Below, one piece after another: positions 46,647 to 60,314 of a DNA stretch of 64,000 bases. This DNA comes from Porogramme epimiltina (lineage: Eukaryota > Basidiomycota > Agaricomycetes > Polyporales > Polyporaceae). Every line of letters starts with the position of its first letter. The stretch's first letter is position 1. Below the pieces are notes generated by a model, which was not told where the DNA came from, did not search any database, and saw only the letters and a list, made by a program, of their open reading frames with translations. The position numbers and the translations under genes are program-made. The stretch lies in the NCBI GenBank assembly GCA_900155495.1, contig FTLJ01000171.1:18230-82229 (forward strand), read 5' to 3'.

Positions 46647-48365
46647 TCAGAGAAGGCGGCCTAGGGCGACAGGTATCGAGCTAATGGAGTTCGGAGGGAT
46701 GACGCCGACCTCGGTGACGACAGCGGTAATGCACGTTGGTGGCGTGAGGTCGTAGAGTGGATTTAAGATTTCAAGGTTTGGCCCGTTCTCAAGCGAGAGA
46801 GATTCGCGCGGCTTCGTGTTGGGGAACGACGAGAATAGATCTCCGAGGGGCGCTGCGGAGGGTTGTCAGCGCGATTCGCGGACGGAGGAACGTGCTGCTC
46901 ACCGAGCTCGTTCTTCGTAAAGCTGTCCAGTTGGACGCTCTCCGAGAATTTGTAGGTCTCGCAGCAAACGACGACCGGGACAGAGTGCCGCTTGGCCATC
47001 ATGGCGACGAGAGCTGTGCCGGCACGGGAGTACACGGCACCGTTGGAGTGTATTGAGTGTGCTCCGACGAAGACCGTCGAGACGTCGCTGATGACGGACC
47101 CCAACGCGGGTAGCAAGAGATATGTGCACTGGATACCGGCCTCTGACAAAACGGCGAGTAACCGCTTGCCTGCGGAGAATAAGCCATGACTCAGCCGGCT
47201 TGATGGTATGGTAACATACCCTCTAGCATTGGTCTTGAATCCACAACTATGACAGAAAAATGCCGACCTGAGGAGTGCGCCTCAAGAAGAACCTTCTCGA
47301 CGACTGATGACCTATATGACGCGTATGTGAGACGGGCATTCGAGCCATGGAAAGTATACCAGTACCTAGCATATGTGAGAACAACATCGCCGTCTTTGAT
47401 TTTGCTCCCAGCTGTCTCCTGAATAACTTGGTCCGCGATGATGATTCGCTCCCGCATGTATGTATCAATTTTCTGGCATAATGCATTCTTTGCCTACGGA
47501 GAGGCTCGGTCAGCGTGCTACGTGTGCGTATAAGACCTGACCACTCACATCTTGTTCAGGAAGATCGATATCCGAACCGCTGATGTCCAGCTTCAGTTGC
47601 CGGATAGCATTACCCATAGTGACCGACATAGGCCGAGCAGCGACTAGATGGCTGATTTGCGGTGAGAGATATGTCATCAGGTGGCGGGAGAGGGTGTTGT
47701 TGGGGGGAGTGACATAGTCTTGGATGACCTAGTCCTAGATCAGGTCGTGTGCAACCACTCCGCCACCAGAGCTCGACGCACCGTTTTGAACGCGGTCAGG
47801 GTAGCTATACACCGCGCATTCGCGCCGGCAATCTTGAAGGACGAGAACTGCAGCGCCGTGCGGGCGATGGCAGGGTGGATGTCGCCCTTGGCCGCGCTCA
47901 CCGGCTTCGGCAGGCCAAAATGCGAGAAAATGAGGAGCCCCCGAGCGTGGTTCTTCCCCGCCTGGTCCACCACAGATCCCTGTGCCGCCTTCGCCTTGTC
48001 TGCAGCCTTCGCTGAGGGAGTCGCGGGTGGCCTCAACGCCGCGTCCGAGACCCGGCCAGCCCTCTTGCTCGTGGCTCCCGCGCCGCCTGCAGCAGGGGCC
48101 AGCGCTGCCGGCTTACCACCCTGCTTCCCAGCCGCACCGCCCGTAGCGGCGGCTTTGGCAGCCTTTGCGGCGCGCTGCTTCTCCTGCAGGTCGCGTCGCT
48201 CCTGCTTCGTCCTGTTGGAGGAGCGATCAGCCAACTCGCGAGAGGGGGGGCAGATATCTAATCAAACACGGACATCGCTTTCTGGGACTTCTGTTGACCC
48301 ACAGGGGGCTCTCCAGGGGAAGGCCCATTCGGAGGATGCACTTCTAGTGTTGCAGCAGGGGACAT
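46647..48365 (-). CDS. GCD2: eIF2B subunit delta
   Basis: Regulatory subunit of the guanine-nucleotide exchange factor for eIF2, needed for translation start and its control by eIF2 phosphorylation. Start at 48365 (MSPAATLEVHPPNGPSPGEP). A basic N-terminal part (ADRSSNRTKQERRDLQEKQR) and an Ala/Lys linker precede the Rossmann-like core: FSHFGLPKPVSAAKGDIHPA, VIQDYVTPPNNTLSRHLMTY, SPQISHLVAARPMSVTMGNA, IRQLKLDISG, DGDVVLTYA, FSVIVVDSRPMLEGKRLL, FVGAHSIHSNGAVYSRAGTA, VCCETYKFSESVQLDSFTKN, NLEILNPLYDLTPPTCITAV and TEVGVIPPNSI. About six introns restore frame. The N-terminal extension is shorter than in yeast Gcd2, which is longer overall. Confidence 0.9.
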
Positions 48366-48741
48366 GGATTTTGCTGCGATTTTTCGGGAGTAGATGCGTG
48401 GTGCGGAGGGCGTGGAGAGAAGGAATTATTGAAACGTGAGTGCACCCGAGCTCTTACTTTTGGATCGAGTCAGGCAGTGTGGCTACAGACGCCCGTGGGC
48501 ATCTCGGTCCGGCGCAGGGCCGGGGATATCCGCGGAGGTCTGCGCCCGCCACCTTGCTAGAACCGTTTGTCGAGTTTTCAACGTTGCTACTCTTGCTTCA
48601 CTTCTTGAACATTTTCCTCTCGTTGCGGTTACATATACACAGTATCTCGTAATCACGACCAATCCCAAAAGTTCCGACTCAGCCAGCGAGGACACCGATG
48701 GTGCCCATGGGCCATCCCACCCTTCATCTCCGGCCTATCAA
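48366..48741. promoter_or_regulatory. GCD2 upstream region
   Basis: About 375 bp between the GCD2 start and the stop of the first F-box-like gene, both on the minus strand. Contains the GCD2 promoter; no further gene is seen. Confidence 0.4.
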
Positions 48742-49821
48742 TCAGTAGGCCAACCATGCTCTGGGCCGTTGACCCACCCAATCGTCCCATACCTCCACCT
48801 CCCACGGCACGCTTAGCAGCTTATCGGACGCCAGAACAACCGGGAGGCCCTCGACACCTTCGAGCATGTGCGCTACTCTCTCTTCTCGGTCGTTCATTGC
48901 CTGCCCCACCAGGCTCATCCTCGACAATGTGGTCCTTGAGTTAACGTCTAGAACGACGGAGCGCAAAGATGAGAACGGCGCGTTGTGTGCGTTGTGCGAT
49001 GGGCGTTCTCCGACCGCTTTCAGGCCACGGGGTCCTAATGCACGCTTGAAGTGGTCCACGACTCCCAACAGGTCTGCAATATTGTCCAGGCCTGACAGCC
49101 GAAGATGCACGAGGGGAAATGTGGAGAGGCGGCTATCCGCGAGAAGGGCGATATGTGCATCTGGACGCTCGTCGATGAAGTGTAGGCGTCGCAGTGACGG
49201 CAGGTGTGACGTCTGTGGGCTGAACATAGTGAAGACGGGGCGGACTTGCCAGCTTGCGTCGACTATGAAGTCGATAGGTGAACCAAGGAGGGTGAGCTCC
49301 TCCAGTGACGGGAGAAAGAGCTGGAGCGCAGGGGGCCGCGGTGCGCTCTCGTAGACCACGAGTGTGCGGAGGGTCGGGGCAATCAGCTTGAGGAGGGCGG
49401 ATGTTGCAGAGAGGTAGCGGGCATTCCAACGGTCTGTAGTGTGTTCAGCCCATGACCTGCTTCCATATTTCCCGCGCGACGTATTGAAGGGGAAGGTGCC
49501 CCTGGCATGCTCTGGTGCATAGGACTCGTTGACGAGCGATAGCCAAAGGTGCTTCACCCAAGGTCTCCACTTTTCCTCACTTTCCGACGTTGACGGCGAT
49601 GGCAAGTGACTTGTGCCCAGTTGGCCGGAGGTGAAGTGAAGGAATGATTCGACCTGTGAGACGGTATTGAATGCGAGGGAGTTGAAGCGAGAACCGTGTG
49701 TTTGGGTATTTAGGAATTTGGACGAGAGGGCAAGCGATCTCCCCGTCCGCCCGCCGTCAGTGCAGGCATACTCAGTGATATGCTGCCACAGTTCGGTGGG
49801 AATGAGGGTGATATCGTACAT
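48742..49821 (-). CDS. F-box-like family member 1
   Basis: One exon of 359 codons. The start at 49821 (MYDITLIPTELWQHITEYAC) matches the other five members; in-frame codons further upstream do not. The N-terminal motif IPTELWQHIxExACTDGG with RSLALSSKFLNTQ resembles an F-box helix bundle. Then come leucine-rich stretches with the family blocks VKHLWLSLVNES, LLKLIAPTLRTLVV, LPSLEELTLLGSP, LPSLRRLHFI and LVHLRLSGLDN. The C-terminus has WEVEVWDDWVGQRPRAWLAY, a degraded form of the family's terminal signature. If the N-terminal domain binds Skp1, these would be SCF substrate adaptors; not shown. It lies head-to-tail with member 2. Confidence 0.75.
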   Translation of the reverse strand: MYDITLIPTELWQHITEYACTDGGRTGRSLALSSKFLNTQTHGSRFNSLAFNTVSQVESFLHFTSGQLGTSHLPSPSTSESEEKWRPWVKHLWLSLVNESYAPEHARGTFPFNTSRGKYGSRSWAEHTTDRWNARYLSATSALLKLIAPTLRTLVVYESAPRPPALQLFLPSLEELTLLGSPIDFIVDASWQVRPVFTMFSPQTSHLPSLRRLHFIDERPDAHIALLADSRLSTFPLVHLRLSGLDNIADLLGVVDHFKRALGPRGLKAVGERPSHNAHNAPFSSLRSVVLDVNSRTTLSRMSLVGQAMNDREERVAHMLEGVEGLPVVLASDKLLSVPWEVEVWDDWVGQRPRAWLAY

Positions 49822-50145
49822 TGCTCTCGCGGAGGTGGTTGGTGGTGAAGAAACCGATGTGGGGGAGGGTGTGTTGGGAACTGATATGAAGTTGTACCGA
49901 TAATCTCGGTGTGTGACCAACAGGTTGATTACAGCGATCCCGTGCGTACCTGACACTGAGTAGTAGTATTTGAGCAACAAACCCGGACCTTCACATATGG
50001 CGGTGTGGCTACCCCGATATTGTATTAACCATTACAGAGAGGCCTCGCGCGTCTGGGCGCCCCAATATTGTCTAAAATCGCATCCGATAAACCTGCAAAA
50101 CCCGGCTGCGACCGGCCTAGAGTACTTGATTCAAAGTCAACGCCA
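49822..50145. other. Spacer between F-box-like members 1 and 2
   Basis: About 320 bp with the promoter of member 1. No conserved TATATG element like that of members 5 and 6 was noticed. Confidence 0.35.
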
Positions 50146-51234
50146 CTACGCGGCCCAGCAACCCTGCCCTCCTTTTATACGGCTCATCCAATCCGCCCAC
50201 AGCCGTGCCCTCCAATCAAGGTTACTCCGCCACTCCTGGTCCAACATGAGCGCACACGCGCCCCCAACCTCCCTCGTTGTTCGCCCGATGTCCCCAAGCA
50301 GGTCCGTGACAGCTTCCCAGTCGCCCAACGTCCCATCGCTACAAGGGTCCCAGTGGCAGCCCTGTACGACAAGGCACCGGACGCCAGACAGTGGTGCCTC
50401 CGCCTCGCGTTGGACAGGCACCTGCTCCGTGTCTGCTTCGCTTTCGGGTCCCTGGGAGGTACGCCGGGCGGCGGGTGCAGGCTCGGGGACGCCGAGTGCG
50501 CGAGCAAGCGCGTGGGCAAAGCGCGTGTTCTTGTCCGCCTCGCTCACGCCCGAGATGCAGAGGTGGGTGATGGGGAGGTTTGAGAGCCCGCTTGACGGCG
50601 CGAGGATAGCAGTGCGCGTGTACGGGGTGAAAGAGACGGAGTGGAAGCGCCGGAGGGAAGGGAAGGACATCGAAAGCGCCTCTTCTTCGTCTTCGTCTTC
50701 GCTGGCGAACGATGTGGGATGCAGAAGCGCTCCGGTAGATCCCATGATGGTGAGCTCCCTGAGGAGCGGGAGGTGGGGGACTTGGATAGGAGGGAGGGGC
50801 TGCCAGCTATTTTGGAGCACGCATAGCGAGCGCAGGGTCGACGCGACGAGCCGCAGGAGCTCGCTGATGGCGGTGGCGTAGCGAGCATCCCCGGCGGCGA
50901 AGGAGCGGCTGTCTGGTTGTCTGGGCCAATATGGCATGTCGGGATATCGCGTGGTCCATGCGGTTGGGGGTGGTCCCGACTCGTCAAGGAATGCAAGCCA
51001 TAGGTGTCGAACAGGGGGAGTCCAGTTGGGCGCGAATGGCCGTGCAAAGTCGAGGAAAGATTCGAGTTGCGCAAGGGAGGAAAGCGCCAGGGAGTGAAAA
51101 CGAGGGTTGAACGACTGTACGTGGAGGAACCTGCAGGACAACGCGAGCGACTTCCCCGTGGGCTCAGAACCCGTACAGGCCGTCGCGATGATATCCTGCC
51201 AAAGCTCGGGGGGTATAGTCGTGATGTTAGCCAT
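50146..51234 (-). CDS. F-box-like family member 2
   Basis: One exon of 362 codons, start MANITTIPPELWQDIIATAC. Family blocks in order: GKSLALSCRFLHVQSFNPRF, HSLALSSLAQLESFLDFARP, VRHLWLAFLDES, LLRLVASTLRSLCV, LPLLRELTIMGST, FPSLRRFHSVSFTP, ITHLCISGVSEAD and the terminal signature DWRARLWADWMSRIKGGQGC. The GGxTGxSL motif is altered to SEPTGKSL. An acidic insert (SEDEDEEEALS) lies in the middle. Of the minus-strand pair this one keeps the C-terminal signature best. Like its relatives it has no TM segment or signal peptide, so a cytosolic or nuclear place is likely. Confidence 0.75.
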   Translation of the reverse strand: MANITTIPPELWQDIIATACTGSEPTGKSLALSCRFLHVQSFNPRFHSLALSSLAQLESFLDFARPFAPNWTPPVRHLWLAFLDESGPPPTAWTTRYPDMPYWPRQPDSRSFAAGDARYATAISELLRLVASTLRSLCVLQNSWQPLPPIQVPHLPLLRELTIMGSTGALLHPTSFASEDEDEEEALSMSFPSLRRFHSVSFTPYTRTAILAPSSGLSNLPITHLCISGVSEADKNTRFAHALARALGVPEPAPAARRTSQGPESEADTEQVPVQREAEAPLSGVRCLVVQGCHWDPCSDGTLGDWEAVTDLLGDIGRTTREVGGACALMLDQEWRSNLDWRARLWADWMSRIKGGQGCWAA

Positions 51235-51709
51235 CGCGCGGGGATGGTGGCCGGCCTGTGGGCCCCTCGATAGCGGCCTTGACGCGTTCTTTTAAGCATG
51301 CTCGCTAAATTAGGCCTGGCGACGGTACTCGGTAGGCGTCTAGGAGCCAAAACATGGTGCCACGACTCAACATCTTACACGATTGGCTCATCCGAACCCC
51401 ACCGTTGCCCAATCTAGGGTTATAGCATCCTAGTTTCAATGTAAACTCGGCGTGTCTCCTAGATAGCCAACGGTGTTACGTACCTTTCCTGCTTCCGAAC
51501 ATCAGGCCTGAAAACGTGGCGATGGACAGACCTTATCAGACGACGCGCTGTCCTCCGTCCGGCTTCTTGACAGGAGTATTACGAGTTCGGTCTTTGAGTC
51601 AGAGGTGGAGTAGTTATCTCCGTCCGGTCATTATTCCATCCCGAATACCCGTACACAAGCGTTCGATCCTTCTACAGCAATGGTCTGATACAGCAGGGAC
51701 ACCCACCTC
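51235..51709. other. Upstream flank of member 2 / SEC18 3' flank
   Basis: About 475 bp of moderate GC. Short ORFs only; it should hold the member 2 promoter. Confidence 0.4.
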
Positions 51710-54544
<2,835 letters not shown>

Positions 54545-54997
54545 GGCGGAGAAGAGGGTTCGTGTCGAAACGGTAGTGCACTCGAAACAGATGAAGGTCG
54601 TATATGTCGTAGCACCACGTAAGCTATAACGTGGGGGTAGGTGGAGAGGGCTGCGGCCGAAGTCACTCGCACCGCGTTGCACTGGGTTGGAGCGTATACC
54701 AAATCCGGTAATACGACTGATGGACACGGCACATCGAAGGCCTGTGGCGAATTTCGCTTCACGTTCGAGTCCTACGCTTATCGTCTCTCTACACTCGACC
54801 ACCAGCTTGCAGCACTTGCGTGACCCGCCTCCCACAATGGCTGCTCGGTCTCACTTCTCGCCGCTCATTGCCGTCTGGTCGAATAAATGGGACTTGGACT
54901 CCCTCGAATTAGCACCCGTGGCGCGGGAGTCTATCTAAACCTTGCCGGCCGCGCTCCGTCTCCTACGCCGTCGATCCCGACTCCATCCGTTCGACTA
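54545..54997. promoter_or_regulatory. Divergent promoter (SEC18 / F-box-like member 3)
   Basis: About 450 bp between two start codons. The member 3 frame stays open upstream to about 54887, but homology to other members begins only at 54998, so that part is likely a leader. Confidence 0.4.
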
Positions 54998-56080
54998 ATG
55001 CTCAACGTCTCCATACTCCCCACAGAGCTCTGGCACGCCATCTTCAAGTTGGCATGCGTTGACGGCGGCTTCACTGGCAGATCCCTTGCCCTTACGTCCA
55101 AATTCTTCCATGCTCAGTCACTATCGCCCCGATTTCACTCTCTGGCGTTCGACAGCCTCGAAAAGCTCGAGGGCTTCATCGCTTTCCTATGCACCTTAAC
55201 GAGAGGTTTCAAGCCAAGAGTCGAACATCTCTACCTTGCCGTTCTCGAGGAACCGTTCATGGTGATACCCACGGACTTTTGGACGGGCACACCGCTCGCA
55301 GAACGCCTCGCCCATGGTCGATACACCGCGGAGAGGGAAGCTAAATGGAACAAACGGTTCATTACCGTCGCAACAGCCCTGTTCGCACTTACATCCCCCG
55401 ACCTCCGTACGCTCACCATCGCGGACTACTCATCCGCTCGCATGCCGTCGTTCCCATGCCCTTCCTTCCCAAAGCTGGAGGAACTCTGTATCACACAGCA
55501 AACCTCAGCCCTCTTTGGAAAGCTCCCCTACGACAGAGACACCAACCCATTCGCCAAGTTCCCCGTTCTTCGTCGGTTACACTATGTTAGTCATTTCCCC
55601 ACCCAGATTATCACCGACCTATCCGAGTACGCATCTCCACCCCTCACCCACTTCCGATTATCCGGCGTGAACGCGGACATCGTGGATGAGTTCATTTCCG
55701 CGCTCGATGCTCCACATCGCGACGAAGAGACGGCCTTGGACGGCGAATCACACCCCAGTCCAGCGAACCTTACAAAGCTCAAATGCCTCGTTCTCCACGC
55801 ATTTCCTGACCCGGCTCCGGCGTTTTACGGTGCCAACAGCACACTCCATGATCGGCCCTTCAACAGGGTACAGCATATTCCACAGAAGTCCGATCGTTCA
55901 GAGAGCCTACGGGTTCTTGTCATGTGCCGGCCGTGGAGAACGAACGCGCAGTGGCCCTGTAGGCTGCTGGTCGATTGGCTGCGTCGAATGGAGGGCGGCG
56001 AAGGGTGTTGGGTCACATCAGAGGAAGTAGAGGCACGCTTGGAAACTTACTCTCGCGATCTGCATTGCGGCTTTCTCTGA
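54998..56080 (+). CDS. F-box-like family member 3
   Basis: One exon of 360 codons. The start MLNVSILPTELWHAIFKLAC fits the others (ILPTELW, then VDGGFTGRSLALTSKFFHAQ). Blocks follow: PRFHSLAFDSLEKLEGFIAF, VEHLYLAVLEEP, ALFALTSPDLRTLTIA, FPKLEELCITQQTS, FPVLRRLHYVSHFP, LTHFRLSGVNADIVDEF and LKCLVLHAFPDP. The end keeps the signature QWPCRLLVDWLRRMEGGEGC, then WVTSEEVEARLE. It is among the more diverged copies, lacking the acidic EDEDEEAAREGP tail of members 4-6. It is divergent from SEC18 and followed by the GH43 gene. Confidence 0.75.
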   Translation: MLNVSILPTELWHAIFKLACVDGGFTGRSLALTSKFFHAQSLSPRFHSLAFDSLEKLEGFIAFLCTLTRGFKPRVEHLYLAVLEEPFMVIPTDFWTGTPLAERLAHGRYTAEREAKWNKRFITVATALFALTSPDLRTLTIADYSSARMPSFPCPSFPKLEELCITQQTSALFGKLPYDRDTNPFAKFPVLRRLHYVSHFPTQIITDLSEYASPPLTHFRLSGVNADIVDEFISALDAPHRDEETALDGESHPSPANLTKLKCLVLHAFPDPAPAFYGANSTLHDRPFNRVQHIPQKSDRSESLRVLVMCRPWRTNAQWPCRLLVDWLRRMEGGEGCWVTSEEVEARLETYSRDLHCGFL

Positions 56081-56693
56081 TACTGGGAGGTTTCTACACT
56101 TGTAAGTGATCACAATACGGAATGCAAAGAACGCTGTTAACATACCTCCCGTTCAGACACGCAACGGACACTCAGAGTGTCAAATCCATGATTTTCCCCT
56201 ACATCCAACGAACATCACTTGTGCCATAGCTATCATCAGACATTGTACCCTTCTGTTGTCGCGCTTTGACTTACGATAACATGCTCACATGGACATTAAC
56301 TTCGCTCCTGGTTGCCCGTTCCTCGACAAGTCGGCGAATCCATTGACCCATTGAAATCAGTCGACTGGGCCCTAGAAGAATGACGGCGGTCCGTCCCTCG
56401 CTCCTTCGGCCCGCTCGAGGCTTCTGACCCATCATCCGCCTAGACTGTCACTTCCCTGGGTTGTCCGGTAAGTATCCTCCGATATCTGCGAACATCTACC
56501 CGCTTACATTCCCCATTTGTCTCGCATCCATATCGTTGGATGTGTGTCAGCATCCCCGAAGTCACAAGTCGTCATATTCCACGGCTATGAGCAGTAGTTT
56601 GTAGCTTGAATCCAACCCATTCATTTACCTCGCATCACGAGCGAGGGAATTAACCGAATAATGGCCGCTAATTTCTCGTCGCGTCTCGTTCGG
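56081..56693. other. Intergenic region upstream of the GH43 gene
   Basis: About 610 bp before the TATA box. It contains no convincing ORF. Regulator-binding sites are likely, but I cannot assign any with confidence. Confidence 0.4.
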
Positions 56694-56701
56694 TATATAA
56701 A
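56694..56701 (+). promoter_or_regulatory. TATA box of the GH43 gene
   Basis: TATATAAA lies 59 bp before the chosen ATG. A strong TATA box is typical of inducible secreted enzymes and supports starting at 56760 rather than at the in-frame ATG at 56661, which lies upstream of the box. Confidence 0.6.
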
Positions 56702-56759
56702 GCGATACTTCTCCCTCTGGTGCATGAGCTCTTGTGACCTGCCCCAGCAAGAACTGACC

Positions 56760-58422
56760 ATGCAGCTCTCATCCTTCCTAACAGTGGCCGTGGTGTTTCT
56801 CTCTAACCTAGTCTACGCCTTCAACAACCCCGTGATATGGAACGACCTTGCAGACCTTGACATCCGGAATATTAACGGCACATACTACTACTCTGCTTCC
56901 ACGATGCACTACTCCCCAGGTGCACCAATTCTACGCTCTTACGACCTCTTCAACTGGGAGTACATTGGTCACTCCGTTCCCAGTCTCGACTTTGGCGATC
57001 AATACAACATGGAAAATGGGCAACGCGCATACGTGGAAGGTGTCTGGGCGTCCTTCTTCAATTTCAACCCGCACACCAACTTGTGGTATTGGGGCGGGTG
57101 TATCGACTTCTGGCACTCGTACATTTACACCGCGCCCGCCGCGACCGGCCCGTGGACGCAACACGTACAGATCATCAAGTGCTACTACGACTGTGGCATG
57201 CTCGTTGACGACGACGGGACGATGTTCGTCTCGTACGTGTTCAACAACAACATTTGGGTGGCGCAACTCAACGCGGACGCCTCGGCGGAAGTCACGTCAC
57301 AGCAAGTGTTCGTGCCTCCCGATAGCATTGGTCAGTCTGCCGCGCTCAATGAGTTTCAAGACACTCTGACATGATTTGTGTGGCGGATAGGCTACCTCGA
57401 GGGAACGCGGTTCTACAAGCGCAACGGCATATACTACATCCTCGCTGACCACCCTTCCACCTCGGAGGTTGTCCTTCAATCCACTAGCCCTTTCGGCCCG
57501 TATACCAGCAAGGTGCTTGTCGACACGATCACGCCTCCCATCTCCGGCGGCTACCCCCACCAAGGGGGCATCGTCGACGCGGGCAACGATACTTGGTATT
57601 ACATGGCGTTCATCGATAACTACCCGGGCGGGCGTGTTCCTGTTCTCGCGCCGATTACTTGGGGCGAGGATGGCTTCCCGACAGTGCAAGTTAGTTGCAT
57701 TTTCATTATAAACAACCTATCGCCTCACGTCACCTACTCTGCAGCTTACCAACGGTGCATGGGGCGCGTCGTACCCCGATCCCAAGCCCGCACACGTGAT
57801 GTCTCCCCTGACTGGCACGGACCCGCTCACTTCACTCGGCCCGCAGTGGGAGTGGAACCACAACCCCGACACGACCAAGTTCTCCACCGGCCCCGGCGGG
57901 CTCACGCTGAACACCGCCACCGTCACGTTCGACCTCTACTCCGCGCGCAACACCCTCTCGCACCGCATCCTCGGTCCCTCCTCGACCGCCACGATCAAGC
58001 TCGCCGTGGGCGCGATGATTGACGGCGACCGCGCGGGGCTCGCGCTCCTCCGCGACCACACGGGCTGGGTCGGCGTCGCACGCGACGGCGGACTGCTGCA
58101 CGTGCGCAGCGTCACGGACGTCGACATGGACCAGAGCTGGAACACGACCAACACGGGCGTCGACGCCGCGGCACCCGTCCCGCTCCCAGGCGGGGCGCAG
58201 AGCGTGTGGCTGCGCGTCCGGGCGGACATCGCGCCGAGCAGCGACCAGATGGCGCAGTTCTCGTACAGCACCGACGGCCAGACGTTTGTTGAGCTGGGCG
58301 GGGCGTTCACCATGGACAACAGCTGGGAGTTCTTCATGGGCTACCGGTTTGGGATCTTCAACTACGCGACGATAGGCCTTGGCGGCTCGGTCACCGTGTC
58401 GGAGTTCACCCTCAGCACATAG
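56760..58422 (+). CDS. Secreted glycoside hydrolase family 43
   Basis: Three exons. The start at 56760 gives a signal peptide (MQLSSFLTVAVVFLSNLVYA). The five-blade propeller catalytic domain follows: NNPVIWNDLADLDIRNINGT with the general-base Asp, YYYSASTMHYSPGAPILRSY, DCGMLVDDDGTMFVSYVFNN, and after the intron YLEGTRFYKRNGIYYILADH with the general-acid Glu. SGGYPHQGGIVDAG holds the conserved calcium-site His. After the second intron a second domain, a beta-sandwich (LGPQWEWNHNPDTTKFSTGP onward to SVTVSEFTLST), matches the GH43 C-terminal module. Likely activity is beta-xylosidase or alpha-arabinofuranosidase on hemicellulose outside the cell; the exact substrate cannot be read. About 520 aa, usual for the family. 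Confidence 0.9.
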
Positions 58423-58854
58423 AGTCATAAAGCCCGTCGGATGCGAAGGAATGACGTGGGTATGTTCGGCTGTTAATGCTCGATGCCACCATTGACTCGC
58501 AATGCCACAGGATGTTGGATTTCTCTCAAGAGGGTGGAAGTGAAGGGAAGCATTGCGACTTGTTGTGACAAATGTACTCTGCGAGGTCGTTTGGATTCTT
58601 ATCCGATTTCTGCTTCGTATGCGTCTGTCTGCTCTAACGTTGGCACATATCCGCAGGGAGTGCCTCTGCGCTACGGTCACGCCGGACTCACGCCAATCCG
58701 TCAGACAAACGCTCATCATAATGTTGTGACTCGACGTTGAAACTAACATCCTGGATCGCAGGAATTGCTGCGGCCTCAGACATGCATATAATCCCGCATC
58801 CCACCATGCTTCTCCGCCATCGCAACTTCAACTTCCACCACCACGGGCACGACC
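58423..58854. promoter_or_regulatory. Intergenic region upstream of F-box-like member 4
   Basis: About 430 bp. A TATA-like ATATAAT lies near 58786, about 70 bp before the member 4 start. Nothing else is seen. Confidence 0.4.
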
Positions 58855-60018
58855 ATGAACATCTCAATCGCTCTACCCTCGGAAATTTGGCAGGAAATCA
58901 CTGAACTCGCCTGTACCGATGGCGGGCGCACAGGTGCATCCCTCGCCCAGTCCTGCAAGTTTCTTCGTGTACAATCGTACGCGAAGCGCTTCCACTCCCT
59001 CGCCTTCCACACCCTGGCGCAACTGGAATCCTTTCTCTCCCTCATCCGCGCCTTTCCTTCCCCGCATGTGGACCCCACTGAGTCAGAGTCTCAAGGCATA
59101 CAAATCCCCGTCGTGAGACACCTTTGGTTGTCTTTCCCCGATGAATCTTCCTCCGCTGTTCCTGCTCCGAAGCTTGAATGGGACTACCGTGCCCTCACCG
59201 CACTCCGCGCGCTCCTTCCCCTTATCGCACCCACCCTCTTCACACTCGTCGTCGCTCAGGAAACCACTCGTAAACTCCCGCCGCTAGCCCTCGCGTTCGC
59301 ATTCCCCCGTCTCACTGAGCTCACACTCAATGGCGCGCCAACGAATAATACCGTTGGAGACGACCCCGCGTCGACAACACACTGCCCCTTCGACCTCACC
59401 CTCTGTCCCTTCCCTGCGCTGCGCCGCCTACACATACTCAGCAACAATTACGGGCACAAGAGCGCGCAGTGTGCATTCGTCTCGTCCCCCACACTAAGGG
59501 CCCTCACACACCTCCGCCTGTCGGCCCTCGCCGATGGTTGTATAACGCTTCCGGCTGCTACACTCGCCCGCGTCCTGGGCGTGTCCAAGATTACAGACAG
59601 GGACGACCCGCCGCCTCCGACGACCCTTCGTCACCTTATCATTCATACCATCGAGTCTCTTCCTGAGCCGCCCGAGTGCGGCGACTCGCCGGACGGGTCC
59701 TGGGACGAGGAGGTCGACTCGGACAGCCTCTACCCTGTCACGTGGGCGTGGGCCCTCCATCATGCAGGCGTTCGCGAGGCCGACGGCCCTAGCTCCAGAA
59801 GCGAGACGGAGTCGACGGACCCGCGACATGTCGTGTATCTGCGCCGAGCGTGGCGGCACAACTTCAAGTGGAAGGCACGGATGTGGGACGATTGGGTCGC
59901 GCGGATGGAGGGCGGGCGAGGGTGTTGGGTAGAGGATGAAGACGAGGAGGCCGCGCGCGAAGGCCCGCGTGCTCCAGAGGATGACTACAACAAGTATTGT
60001 TTTTACTATGGAAATTGA
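58855..60018 (+). CDS. F-box-like family member 4
   Basis: One exon of 387 codons, start MNISIALPSEIWQEITELAC followed by TDGGRTGASLAQSCKFLRVQ. Later blocks are FHSLAFHTLAQLESFLSLIR, VRHLWLSFPDESS, LLPLIAPTLFTLVVAQ, FAFPRLTELTLNGAP, FPALRRLHILSNN, LTHLRLSALADG and LRHLIIHTIESLPE. The terminal signature reads FKWKARMWDDWVARMEGGRG, then CWVEDEDEEAAREGP. The acidic tail after the signature is shared with members 5 and 6, so these three form the closer subgroup. No signal peptide or TM segment is present. Confidence 0.78.
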   Translation: MNISIALPSEIWQEITELACTDGGRTGASLAQSCKFLRVQSYAKRFHSLAFHTLAQLESFLSLIRAFPSPHVDPTESESQGIQIPVVRHLWLSFPDESSSAVPAPKLEWDYRALTALRALLPLIAPTLFTLVVAQETTRKLPPLALAFAFPRLTELTLNGAPTNNTVGDDPASTTHCPFDLTLCPFPALRRLHILSNNYGHKSAQCAFVSSPTLRALTHLRLSALADGCITLPAATLARVLGVSKITDRDDPPPPTTLRHLIIHTIESLPEPPECGDSPDGSWDEEVDSDSLYPVTWAWALHHAGVREADGPSSRSETESTDPRHVVYLRRAWRHNFKWKARMWDDWVARMEGGRGCWVEDEDEEAAREGPRAPEDDYNKYCFYYGN

Positions 60019-60314
60019 TTTATATTGAACCTGGATATAAGGAGAGGACTGGTTCTACTCAATCATCAACTATAGCTAGTAAGTGCTACCAGTGCCTCAA
60101 GAATTGTGCCGGATCACAACGTTAACTACTGACCTAGGTCAGTCTACAAGACAGCTTCTCATCACGATGGCAATGACTGAACTTTGAATTGAGTTCATAA
60201 CCGGGAGCGTAACGGTCGCGGCACTTCTGGATGCTTATATGACACCGTGCACCCGTCGAGTCCTCATCTCAACCCAGGTTTCCTCGACCGCCACCGCTGT
60301 ACGTCCGTACGACC
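60019..60314. promoter_or_regulatory. Promoter region of F-box-like member 5
   Basis: Holds a 20-bp string (60146-60165) and a TATATGACACCGTGC element starting at 60236, both repeated 1.83 kb downstream before member 6. The TATA-like element is about 75 bp before the ATG. Confidence 0.55.

Noticed and set aside
56661..56759. Earlier ATG for the GH43 gene at 56661
   Set aside because: It lies upstream of the TATA box and would put a hydrophilic segment before the signal peptide.
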